From the NCBI GenBank assembly GCA_963837715.1, contig CAWIOF010000004.1, forward strand, positions 806,001 through 870,000: a stretch of DNA of 64,000 bases, in the 5' to 3' direction. Shown here in pieces: positions 38,660 through 47,258 of the stretch. A program made the position numbers and the translations under genes. How positions within the stretch are numbered: the first letter of the stretch is position 1; each line of letters starts with the position of its first letter. The notes under the pieces are model-generated. The model ran no database searches. It had not been told where the DNA came from and saw only the letters and a program-made list of their open reading frames with translations. Source of the stretch: JANYLB01 sp963837715. Lineage in GTDB: Bacteria; Actinomycetota; Acidimicrobiia; IMCC26256; JANYLB01.

Positions 38660-38688
38660 TTGCCAGTGCCCACGCATCTCTCTACTGT
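38660..38688 (+). promoter_or_regulatory. Promoter for riboswitch transcript
   Basis: TTGCCA (38660-38665) and TACTGT (38683-38688) are 17 bp apart, a few nucleotides before the riboswitch. The direction leads into the plus-strand surface-protein gene, not the ECF operon. Confidence 0.45.
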
Positions 38689-38692
38689 GCGT

Positions 38693-38822
38693 GATCGACA
38701 GGCGTTGGGGGAAGTCCGGTGCGAATCCGGCGCTGACCCGCAACTGTGACCGACGACGAGAACCCACCGACGGCCGGATCGACCGACCGGCCGGGGGATC
38801 GTCCCGGGAGCCAGAACGCCCG
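38693..38822 (+). promoter_or_regulatory. Cobalamin (AdoCbl-type) riboswitch
   Basis: The conserved core is plain: GGGGGAAGTCCGGTGCGAAT, then CCGGCGCTGACCCGCAACTG with the following TGA, and the B12-box-like GAGCCAGAACGCC at the 3' end. Spacing and order match the class. The start codon of the downstream gene lies about 100 nt further, so control of translation or termination is possible. High cobalamin should switch the surface protein off. Confidence 0.9.
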
Positions 38823-38921
38823 CTCCTGTCCGCCGGAGCTCCATCCGGCGCCACCATCGGGACCGCCCCAGAGCGGTACGTTTCGGCCCTCGTGGAACGG
38901 GGCCGCCGGAGGACCAGCCCC

Positions 38922-39805
38922 ATGTCACGCGCGTCTGCTGTTCGTCGTGTCATCGCGTCGCTCGCTCGCGGTGCTCTCCCTGGTGACCGGACTCGTCTCC
39001 GTGGCAGTCCCGGCCGCCGCCGACGGTCCGAACCACGCGGCGGTGATCATCGAGACCGGGAGCCAGGTGCACCGGGTCGTGGTCAGCTTCGACGGCGACT
39101 CGATCAGCGGCCTCGAGGCGCTCGCACTCGTTCCCGGCGCGAATCCGTCGACCCTCGGCTTCTCGGGGCTCGGTGGAGGCGTGTGCGCGCTCTTCGGTGT
39201 GGGCCATCCCGCCACGAGCTCGACGTGCCTCGGCGAGCCGAGCGATGTGCGGTACTGGGCGTACTGGCACGTACCCGCCGGCCAGAGCGGCTTCAGCGAA
39301 ACGACCTACTCCCGTGCCGGCGCCAGTTCGGTCCGGGTGCACGATGGCGACACCCAGGGATGGCGCTACGGAACGGGCGAAGCACCCGCGTGGGTGCAGC
39401 TCGAGTTCCCGGCTCCCGCCCCGCCGGCGACCGCCGCGCCGGCCGCCGACGAGCCGGCGCCGTCGCTCACCGGTCCCGGAGGTTCCGCCGGTGGAGACAT
39501 GGGTCTCCCGTCGAAGGGCAGCACGACCACGACCCTCGCGCCGACGCCGGAACAGGCCGCAGCCGCCGCAGCCGCTGCAGCCGCTGACGGCCGCCGCGAA
39601 CGGATCGTCGACGACGTCGAGCACCCGGGCCGGGGCGACCACCGAGGTCGCGGCCGAACGGGCGAGCGCGAATCGCGATGCCGACGACGGCGGAGGGAAT
39701 CCGCTGCTGTCGATCCTCGGGTTCGCCGCGGTGATGGTGATCCTCGCCGCGGGCATCTTCTTCGCCCGACGGGCCCGAATCGGGAACCGGCCGTCGGCCC
39801 CGTAG
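38922..39805 (+). CDS. Secreted, membrane-anchored protein with transcobalamin-like (DUF4430) domain (frameshifts)
   Basis: The product is about 290 aa. ATG 38922 has GGAGG about 8 nt upstream; a 4-bp slip in CGCTCGCTCGC near 38965 would restore a good signal peptide. The mature part resembles DUF4430: VVVSFDGDSISGLEALALV, paired cysteines in GGGVCALFG and SSTCLGEP, then YWAYWHVPAGQSGF and VHDGDTQGWRYGTG. An Ala/Pro/Thr spacer (frameshift near 39600) leads to a C-terminal helix LLSILGFAAVMVILAAGIFF and a basic tail. It looks like SCO2322-family proteins. With the riboswitch it is a likely surface corrinoid-capturing protein. Confidence 0.75.
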
Positions 39806-39815
39806 CCTGAGGCAG

Positions 39816-40590
39816 GTGCTGGCCGAGATCTCGCAGCAGAACGTCAACGTCCTCATCGCTTTCGGCGGTGGGATCGTCTCGTTCCTGTCACCGTGCGTGC
39901 TGCCGATCGTTCCCGCGTACCTCAGCCTCATCACCGGCCTCTCCGTCGGTGAGCTCACCGAGACCGGTCGCGACGGTGACCAGGTCCGGCGGATCGTGAT
40001 CGACACCAGCCTCTTCGTGGCCGGGTTCACCACCGTGTTCGTGGTGCTCGGCTTGATCTCCACCACCCTCGGTCAGACGGTGCTGCGCAACCAGGAGACC
40101 CTCACCCGGGTCTCCGGCGTGCTCGTCATCGCGATGGCGCTGTACCTCGCGGGTTCGCAGCTCCTCGATGGCGCCGCGCCTCTACGGAGAGGCGCGGTTC
40201 CACCCGCACCTCGATCGGTTCGGGCCGTTCGCAGCGCCGGTGGCGGGCGCGGCCTTCGGGCTGGGCTGGACACCGTGCATCGGCCCGGTGCTGGCCGCGG
40301 TGCTCGGCGTGGCCGCGCAGTCGGGCGACGAGGTCCGCGGCGTCGCGCTGCTCGTCGCGTACTCCGTCGGCCTCGGGATCCCGTTCCTGCTCGTGGGCCT
40401 CGGACTCGGCCGCTTCGCCGGTGCGCTCGGTTGGGTGAAGCGCCACTCGAAGGCGATCACCCTCGTGTCGGCCGCGTTCCTGTTCGCGTTCGGGGTGCTC
40501 CTGGTGACGGGTCGCTTCGAGCTGCTCACCGCCCGCCTCACCGACGCGCTCGACGCGCTCGGCCTCCGCCGCCTGGTGACGCTGGGCTGA
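39816..40590 (+). CDS. CcdA-like cytochrome c biogenesis / thiol-redox membrane protein (frameshift near 40165)
   Basis: The product is about 258 aa with six helices. The two redox cysteines are in SFLSPCVLPIVPAYL and GLGWTPCIGPVLAA, the hallmark of CcdA/DsbD-beta proteins that pass electrons across the membrane. A frame change near 40165 joins the two halves. GTG 39816 has TAGCCT 7 nt upstream. No other cytochrome c maturation gene is next to it. Confidence 0.8.
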
Positions 40591-40626
40591 GCACGCCCGC
40601 AGCCCCGCTCGGTAGTGTCCCGCGTC

Positions 40627-42908
40627 ATGGAGCCGGGAACGTTCAAGGGCGAGATCGGGCGGTACCACTGGGAGTCGACGCCGTGGTGGCCGGAGCCCAC
40701 GGCCCCGCCCGCCGGGTCGCCGAACGTGCTGTTCGTGGTGCTCGACGACGTCGGTTTCGCGCAGCTCGGCTGCTTCGGCTCCGAGATCGACACGCCGGTG
40801 ATGGACCGGCTCGCGGCCGGCGGCCTCCGCTACTCGAACTTCCACACGACGGCGCTCTGCTCGCCGACGCGCTCGTGCGTTCTCACCGGGCGGAACCACC
40901 ATTCGAACGGCATGGGCCGCATCACCGACCTCGCCACCGGGTTCCCGGGCTACGACGCGCGCATCCCGAGGTCGAACGGCTTCTTGTCGGAGATGCTGGT
41001 CGAGCGCGGGTACGCGGCATGGGCGGTGGGGAAGTGGCACCTCGTCCCCGAGGAGGAGACACATCTCGCCGCGCCGCGCGCCCGCTGGCCGCTCGGCCGT
41101 GGCTTCGAACGCTTCTACGGCTTCCACGGTGGCGAGACGCACCAGTTCGCGCCGTGGCTCGTCGACGACAACCACTTCGTCGACGCGCCCCGCTCGATCG
41201 CCGACGGGTACCACCTCACCGAGGATCTCGCCGACCACGCGATCGCGAACGTGTACGACCTCCGGGCCGCCGCTCCCGACAAGCCGTTCTTCCTCTACTT
41301 CGCGACGGGCGCCTGCCACTCGCCGCACCAGGCTCCACCGGAGTGGATCGAGCGGTACCGGGGCCGGTTCGACCGCGGGTGGGACGTCGCCCGAGAGGAG
41401 ATCCTCGAGCGACAGAAGGAGATGGGTCTGCTGCCGCCGGGCACCGAGCTCTCACCGCGCCCCGATTGGGTTCCGGCGTGGAGCTCGCTGCCGGCCGACG
41501 AGCAGCAGTTGTACGCGCGCTACATGGAGGCGTTCGCCGGCTTCCTCTCGCACACCGACCACCAGCTCGGTCGTGTGCTCGACGCGCTCGAGGAGACGGG
41601 AGACCTCGAGAACACGATCGTGATGCTCGTCTCCGACAACGGCGCGTCGTCGGAAGGTGGCGAGACCGGATCGGTCAACGACGTACGGCCCTGGAACCTC
41701 GCGAGCCGCCCGGTCCACGAAGCGCTCGAGCGGATCGACGAGATCGGCGGTCCGCGGCTCCACAACAACTACCCGTGGGGCTGGACGATCGCCGGGAACA
41801 CTCCGTTCAAACGTTGGAAGCGCGAGGTGCACGAGGGCGGCGTGGCCGATCCGCTCATCGTGCACTGGCCGCGTGGCATCGCCGCGCGCGGCGAGGTGCG
41901 GAACCAGTACGTGCACGCGATCGATCTCGTCCCCACCGTGCTCGACCTGCTCGGGTTCGACGCGCCGGCCCGACTCGCCGAGGTCGAGCAGAGCCCGATC
42001 GAGGGCGCGAGCTTCGCGGCCACGTTCGATCGGGCCGACGCGCCGAGCAGCCGGAACACCCAGTACTTCGAGATGTTCGGCTGTCGCGCGCTGTACCACG
42101 AGGGCTGGAAGGCGGTGACCTACCACCCGATGATGGTCGGCGAGCCCGGCCTCGACAGCGTCGAGTGGGAGCTGTACCACGTGGCCGAGGACCCGTCGGA
42201 GTGTCACGATCGCGCGGCCGACGAACCCGAGCGTCTCGCCGCGATGATCGACCGCTGGTGGCAGGAAGCCGAGCAGCACCAGGTGCTGCCGATCGACAAC
42301 CGACCGTTCTCGGAGTTCACGCTCACGCGACCCGACGCGCCCGCGGCGCACGCGTCGCGAATCGTCTACCGACCGCGACACCGGGATGGTGCCGGAGGAG
42401 GCGGTGATCGGCCTGCACGACCGCTCGCACACGATCACCGCCGACGTCGTCGTCCCCGACGGTGGCGCCGGGGCCGACGGCGTGCTGCTCGCGCTCGGCA
42501 ACCTCCAGGGCGGCTTCTCCTTCTTCGTGCAGCGACGACCGCCTCGCGTACGTCCACAACTTCGTGGGCCGGGAGTGGACGCGCGTCGACTCCGACGTCG
42601 TGGTTCCCGCAGGCGAGCACCAGCTCGGGTTCCGGTACACGCGCACCGATCGCAACCGCGGCGACGTGGTGTTGCTGATCGACGGCGAGGTCGTCGGTGA
42701 GGGAGAGATCACCCGGTTCACCCCGATGCGCTGGAACATGGTCGGCGCAGGACTGTGGTGCGGTGCCGATCCCGGCCTTCCCGTGTGCGACGACTACGAG
42801 TCGCCGTTCCGCTACCGCGGCACGTTGCACCGGGTGGTCGTCGAGGTCAGCGGCCCGCCCCAGTCGGATCCCGGGGGCATGGCCGCGATCGCCGCGGCCC
42901 GGCAATGA
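40627..42908 (+). CDS. Arylsulfatase (frameshifts near 42385 and 42530)
   Basis: The product is about 760 aa. LFVVLDDVGFAQLGCFG supplies metal ligands, and CSPTRSCVLTGRNHH is the formylglycine signature (C-x-P-x-R). GKWHL and VSDNGASSEGG are further active-site segments. A beta-rich C-terminal extension of about 170 residues (ITADVVVPDGGAGADG, then VLLIDGEVVGEG) is typical of large type I sulfatases. No signal peptide is seen. It needs a formylglycine-generating enzyme, not found in this window. ATG 40627 has TAGTGT 8 nt upstream. Confidence 0.85.
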
Positions 42909-43795
42909 TCGACGCCGTGCTCCTCCAGCAGGCACGCGTGCTGCGCGACCGCATCGAACCGCTCGTCGGCCAGGTGTACTTCTCGCCCGAGTGCCACGCC
43001 GCGTACGCCGGGCTCGGGTTCGCGGGGAGTCCGGTGACCATCGGCAACGTGGCCATGCCCGACGGTGCGGCCTACTTCACCAGTCGTGGCTCGCTCATGG
43101 GCCAGGTCCCGGGTGAGGTCGTCGCGGCGGCGTTCGCGGTGTTCAACCCGGCGGTGGTCGTGCCGGCAGTTGCGTACGGCTGGTCCCTGACCGACGCATC
43201 CACGATCTACGCGGCGCGCCACGCCGGTGCGTGCGCGCAGCTGACACGCGTGCTCGGCGAAGCGCCCGACGGCATCGACGACGCCGTCGCGTTGCTCCGA
43301 CGGGCGTGCGCGCCCCTGGAACCGGCGGGGAGGCCGCTGTTCGCCGGGGTGCTGTCGCAGGAGTGGCCCGGCGATCCGATCGGCGATCTCTTCCACGCCG
43401 GCGACCTGCTCCGCGAGTACCGCGGCGATGCCCACACCGCGGCCTGGACGGCGCGTGGGGTCGACGCAACGGAGATCGGCCTGCTCACCGAGCAGTACTG
43501 GGGGATCGCGCCTCGCACGTACATCCGCACCCGGGCGTGGAGCGAGGAACAGCTCGACGAGGCCGAGGCCCGGCTCACCGAGCGGGGCTGGCTCGCCGAC
43601 GGTGCCTTCACCGGCGCGGGCCGCGCCGCCCGGGAGGAGATCGAGGCCGCCACCGACGCGCAGACTGCAGTTGCGATCCGCGCGCTCGGCGACGACGTCG
43701 ACACGCTGTTCGGACTCCTCGAACCCTGGGGCGCCGCGGTCATCGCCGCCGGCGGTTACCCCGGCGCCGGCGGCCTCCTCGGCAGCGGTCAGTAG
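42905..43795 (+). CDS. SCO6745-family protein
   Basis: The product is 296 aa and helical. It starts VLLQQARVLRDRIEPLVGQ, then YFSPECHAAYAGLGF, and has repeated helices with EWPGDPIGDLFHAGDLLREY. It matches the actinobacterial SCO6745 group, whose role is unknown. The ATG overlaps the sulfatase stop (ATGA), so the two are coupled; a part in handling the sulfatase or its product is possible. Its TAG stop is next to a repeat remnant. Confidence 0.7.
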   Translation: MIDAVLLQQARVLRDRIEPLVGQVYFSPECHAAYAGLGFAGSPVTIGNVAMPDGAAYFTSRGSLMGQVPGEVVAAAFAVFNPAVVVPAVAYGWSLTDASTIYAARHAGACAQLTRVLGEAPDGIDDAVALLRRACAPLEPAGRPLFAGVLSQEWPGDPIGDLFHAGDLLREYRGDAHTAAWTARGVDATEIGLLTEQYWGIAPRTYIRTRAWSEEQLDEAEARLTERGWLADGAFTGAGRAAREEIEAATDAQTAVAIRALGDDVDTLFGLLEPWGAAVIAAGGYPGAGGLLGSGQ

Positions 43796-43796
43796 G

Positions 43797-43821
43797 CCGA
43801 GGAGGCGCAGCGGATTCGACC
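43797..43821 (+). repeat. Remnant of the interspersed repeat (right block only)
   Basis: The sequence GGCGCAGCGGATTCGACC matches the right end of the ~83-bp repeat. It starts 2 nt after a TAG stop and ends 8 nt before the stop of the convergent PDZ gene. The left block is missing. Confidence 0.6.
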
Positions 43822-43828
43822 GATCACG

Positions 43829-44617
43829 TCAGTCTTCGGTGCCCTGACGGGAGTCGGGGAGCTGCTGGGTGGGGGCGTCGGAGCGGTCGCCGAGGGTCAC
43901 GGTGGCGGTCTCGGTGTCACCGTCACGCGTGTAGGTGATCGTCACCTTGTCGCCGGAGTCCTTCGCGCTGATGACCTGCACGAGCTCGGCCGGGCTGGTG
44001 ATCTCGGTGTCGTCGACCTTGGTGATCACGTCGCCCGCTTCGAAGCCGGCGTCGTCGGCCGGGCTGTTGTTGACCACCTGGGCGATCTCGGCGCCGGTGA
44101 CGTCACCCGAGGTCGCCGTCGCCGACACACCGAGGAACGCACCGCTGGCCTGGATGCCACCGTTGTTCCGGTCGTTGTTGTTGCCGCCGCCGTTGTTGCC
44201 GTTCCCGTTGTTCCGTTGTTGCCGTTGTCCGGAGAAGGGACCGTTCTCGCCGAACGGGCTGCCGTTGGCGAACGGCGAGCCCGATGCTGCGGGCCGGCTG
44301 TTCGACTCGGAGTCGGGCTTCGCGACCCAACCGACGCCGAACCCGATCGCGGCGAGCGCGACACCGACGACGCCGTACACGACCCACTTCGGCATCATCA
44401 CGTGGCTGCTCGGAGTCGCAGCGGTGGCGACGGGCGCAGTCGTCGTTGTCGCCACCGGCTCCACGACCGGGGTCGACTCGGTCGAGGCCGTGGCTCCCGA
44501 CGTTCCCTCGGTCGGGGTCGACTCGACCGGGACGGTCTCGAGGTCCTCGTTCACGATCGGTTCCACCGGCGGGACCGAACCCTCGGACGGGTTCGTCGGG
44601 GTCTGCTCGTCGCTCAT
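43829..44617 (-). CDS. Single-pass membrane protein with extracytoplasmic PDZ domain
   Basis: The product is 262 aa. A Pro/Thr/Glu-rich cytosolic region is followed by one helix (WVVYGVVGVALAAIGFGVGW), an Asn/Gly-rich linker and a PDZ domain: GAFLGVSATATSGDVTGAEI split here as GAFLGVSATA and DVTGAEIAQV, then SPADDAGFEAGDVITKVDD. It resembles HtrA-type proteins but has no protease domain. It may bind C-terminal peptides and act as an adaptor. ATG 44617 has GGAGAG upstream. Confidence 0.8.
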   Translation of the reverse strand: MSDEQTPTNPSEGSVPPVEPIVNEDLETVPVESTPTEGTSGATASTESTPVVEPVATTTTAPVATAATPSSHVMMPKWVVYGVVGVALAAIGFGVGWVAKPDSESNSRPAASGSPFANGSPFGENGPFSGQRQQRNNGNGNNGGGNNNDRNNGGIQASGAFLGVSATATSGDVTGAEIAQVVNNSPADDAGFEAGDVITKVDDTEITSPAELVQVISAKDSGDKVTITYTRDGDTETATVTLGDRSDAPTQQLPDSRQGTED

Positions 44618-44733
44618 GTTCTCTCCTCGGGGCGCGCGGGAGGCGGGAAGTCGGGTTTCCGCCGGGCTTCAGGATCGCTCATGGGGTGTCGGAATCGTCG
44701 GCGCCCTCTGAGAGACACCTGAGACGCAATAAA

Positions 44734-44751
44734 AACAAGTATAAGCTTGTT
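44734..44751 (+). promoter_or_regulatory. Palindromic operator over a -10-like box
   Basis: AACAAG and CTTGTT flank TATAAG (44740-44745), which resembles a -10 hexamer. The element lies 34 nt before the SDR start. The SufR-like regulator encoded third in the operon is the natural candidate to bind it. Confidence 0.55.
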
Positions 44752-44784
44752 CAATCTCACGAAGCGTCGATGGAGGGAGTGCAG

Positions 44785-45516
44785 ATGAACGATCAGCGAA
44801 GGGTGGCGGTGGTGACCGGCGGGTCCCAGGGTCTTGGTCTCGCGCTCGCGGAATCCCTCGCCGAGGGGAGCTGGGATCTGGTGCTCGACGCACGACGCGG
44901 GGACCGTCTGGCTCTCGCGGCCGAAACGGTCCGGCAGCGCTCGGGTGGCCGAGGTCGTGTCGTTGCGGTCGCCGGCGACGTTGCCGACCCCGACCATCGA
45001 CGACGGGTCGCGAGAGCCGCCGGGTCGCTCGGGCCGGTGTCGTTGGTCGTCAACAACGCGAGCACCCTCGGGGTGACCCCGCTGCCCGCCCTGTCGGAGA
45101 TCGATCCGGAGATCCTCGACCGCATCTTCGCCGTCAACGTCGTTGCTCCCGTCGCACTGGTGCAGGCGCTCGAGGGTCAGCTCCTGACCGGGGCCACGAT
45201 CGTGAACATCACCTCCGACGCCGGAGTGGAGGCGTACGAAGGTTGGGGCGGCTACGGCGCATCGAAGGCTGCGCTCGAACACGTGAGTCGGGTGCTCGCG
45301 GTGGAACGACCCGACCTTCGCGTTCTCGTCGTGGATCCGGGCGACCTGCGCACCGAGATGCACCAGGACGCGTTCCCGGGCGAGGACATCTCCGACCGGC
45401 CACTCCCCGTGACGAAGGTTCCCGGTCTCGTCGCCCTCGTCGAGGGTGACGAACCGAGCGGTCGTTACCAGGTCGCGGCGGATACCCGCGAGTCGGTGGA
45501 AGTGAGCGCACCATGA
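44785..45516 (+). CDS. SDR-family oxidoreductase
   Basis: The product is 243 aa. The cofactor motif is VTGGSQGLGLALAE, followed by LVVNNAST, the active-site Ser in ITSDAG and YGASKAALEH (YxxxK). It is a typical NAD(P)-dependent short-chain dehydrogenase of unknown substrate. ATG 44785 has GAGGGAG 5 nt upstream and is preferred over ATG 44770. It is first in a tightly overlapping operon with QueA-like and SufR-like genes. Confidence 0.85.
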   Translation: MNDQRRVAVVTGGSQGLGLALAESLAEGSWDLVLDARRGDRLALAAETVRQRSGGRGRVVAVAGDVADPDHRRRVARAAGSLGPVSLVVNNASTLGVTPLPALSEIDPEILDRIFAVNVVAPVALVQALEGQLLTGATIVNITSDAGVEAYEGWGGYGASKAALEHVSRVLAVERPDLRVLVVDPGDLRTEMHQDAFPGEDISDRPLPVTKVPGLVALVEGDEPSGRYQVAADTRESVEVSAP

Positions 45517-46574
45517 CCGCGGTGATGGGTCACTCCGGGCTCGACTTCGTGCTCGACGACGCGCACGAAGCTCACGAGCCGCCCGAGGTGCGTGGCGTGC
45601 GGCGGGACCAGGTGCGGCTGCTCGTGTCCGTTGGCGACGAGAACCCCGTGCACACGCAGTTCTCGGGCCTCGGTGCCCATCTGGATCCCGGCGACCTGCT
45701 CGTGGTCAATACGTCGGCCACGATCCCGGCCGCGCTCGACGCCCGGCTGCCGTCCGGCGAACCCGTCGTCGTCCACCTCTCGGGAGCGCTGCCGGGTGAT
45801 GCCTGGTTGGTCGAGGTGCGCGAGCCCGCGGCAGGTTCGACGCGGCCGCTCACCGTCACGGAGCCGACGACACTCGCGCTCGTCGCGGGAGGAAGGGTGC
45901 GCCTGTTGATGCCCTTCCAGGGGTCCCGTCGCCTCTGGCTCGCAGGGCTCTCGGTCGGCTGCGACCCGCTCGAGTTCGCCCGGCGCCACGGCCGTGCGAT
46001 CCGGTACCGCCACGTGCGCCACGACTGGCCGCTCGGGAACTACCAGACCGTGTTCGGTGCGGTGCCCGGCAGCGCCGAGATGCCGAGCGCGAGTCATCCC
46101 TTCACCGGTGAGGTCCTCGCCGACCTCGCTCGGCGTGGTGTGCTGGTGGCACCCGTCGTGCTGCACACCGGGGTGTCGTCGCTCGAAGGTGGTGAACGCC
46201 CCTACCCGGAGCGCTACGAGGTCGGTTCGGCAACTGCGGCGGTCATCAGTGCGGTGCGGGCCCGCGGGGGTCGCGTCGTCGCTGTGGGCACGACGGTGGT
46301 CCGGACCCTCGCGACGGTCACCGACGACCGGGGCACCGTGCATCCGGGCTCCGGGTGGACCGACGTCGTGGTCACTCCGACCACACCGCTCCCGGCGGTC
46401 GACGGGCTGGTCACCGGGTGGCACGAGCCCGAGGCGTCGCACCTCTGGATGCTCGAAGCAGTGGCCGGCCGGGAACCGGTCGAGCGCGCCTACCGGAGTG
46501 CCTTCGCCGCCGGGTACCTGTGGCACGAGTTCGGCGACAGCCACCTGCTCCTGCGTGAGAAGGTCGCGACGTGA
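45513..46574 (+). CDS. QueA-like S-adenosylmethionine:tRNA ribosyltransferase-isomerase paralogue
   Basis: The product is 353 aa, the size of QueA. Recognisable parts are HLDPGDLLVVNTSATIPAA, the central GNYQTVFGAVPGSAEMPSAS and VLHTGVSSLEGGERPYPERY. The central motif differs from the APTAGLHF-type motif common in queuosine-pathway QueA, and no other queuosine gene is nearby. It may transfer ribose from SAM to another acceptor, or act on tRNA in a reduced pathway. ATG overlaps the SDR stop. Confidence 0.75.
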   Translation: MTAVMGHSGLDFVLDDAHEAHEPPEVRGVRRDQVRLLVSVGDENPVHTQFSGLGAHLDPGDLLVVNTSATIPAALDARLPSGEPVVVHLSGALPGDAWLVEVREPAAGSTRPLTVTEPTTLALVAGGRVRLLMPFQGSRRLWLAGLSVGCDPLEFARRHGRAIRYRHVRHDWPLGNYQTVFGAVPGSAEMPSASHPFTGEVLADLARRGVLVAPVVLHTGVSSLEGGERPYPERYEVGSATAAVISAVRARGGRVVAVGTTVVRTLATVTDDRGTVHPGSGWTDVVVTPTTPLPAVDGLVTGWHEPEASHLWMLEAVAGREPVERAYRSAFAAGYLWHEFGDSHLLLREKVAT

Positions 46575-47227
46575 CCGAAGCCGTCGACACCCGGGTGACG
46601 CTCCCCGAGGGCCGCCGGGCCGTGCTCTACGCGCTGCGCCGCCGGGGCGAAGCGACCGCCGAGGAGGTCGCCGAGCAGCACGACATCACAGTCAGCGGGG
46701 CCCGCCAGCACCTGAGCGCGCTGGTTGCCGACGGGCTCGTCGCCACGGCTGAACGCGCGCCGGAACTCGGCCGCCGTGGAAGGCGCACACTGGTGTACTC
46801 GGTCACGCCGGCCGCCGACGAGCTGTTCCCGAAGGCCTACGGCGAGCTCACGAACGAGCTGCTCGGCTACGTCGCTGACTCCGATCCCGCGTTGCTCGAT
46901 CGGCTGTTCGAACGGCGGCGTGAGGCGCGGATCCGCGGAGCGCGAGCGCGTGTCGGCGCGAAGCGGGGCCTGCGGGCCAAGGTCGCCGAGCTCACGCGCA
47001 TCCTCGACGAAGACGGCTACCTCGCCACCTACGAGCAGGTCGGCACCGGCGTCTTCCGAATCGTCGAGCACAACTGCGCGATCTGGGCCGTCGCGCAACG
47101 GTACGGCCAGGCGTGCACGAGTGAGCTCGACTTCATCCGGGCCGCTCTCGACGGCGCGACTGTCGAACGCGTCCAGCACATGGTCGCCGGTGCCCGGCAC
47201 TGCGCGTACGAGGTGCACGCGGCCTGA
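46571..47227 (+). CDS. SufR-like HTH regulator with three cysteines
   Basis: The product is 218 aa. An ArsR-type winged helix (EEVAEQHDITVSGARQHLSA, LVADGLVATAERAPELGRRG split) begins the protein. The C-terminal half has Cys in HNCAIWAVAQ, YGQACTSELDF and GARHCAYEV with spacing C-x12-C-x28-C, close to the iron-sulfur ligands of SufR; one position in the x28 gap that is Cys in some SufR proteins is Ala. It probably senses an Fe-S cluster or redox state and controls its own operon. GTG overlaps the QueA-like stop. Confidence 0.75.
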   Translation: MTEAVDTRVTLPEGRRAVLYALRRRGEATAEEVAEQHDITVSGARQHLSALVADGLVATAERAPELGRRGRRTLVYSVTPAADELFPKAYGELTNELLGYVADSDPALLDRLFERRREARIRGARARVGAKRGLRAKVAELTRILDEDGYLATYEQVGTGVFRIVEHNCAIWAVAQRYGQACTSELDFIRAALDGATVERVQHMVAGARHCAYEVHAA

Positions 47228-47258
47228 ATCCGCTGTCGCGCCGTAGGGTGCGTGTCGC

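Noticed and set aside
35683..38928. A minus-strand frame of over 1,000 codons over the ECF operon
   Set aside because: It contains only pieces of the transporter genes in the right frame; the rest is out of frame. The three-gene operon with frame changes explains the region.
45513..46574. Evidence for queuosine biosynthesis
   Set aside because: Only a QueA-like gene is present and its central motif is unusual. No other pathway gene lies in the window.
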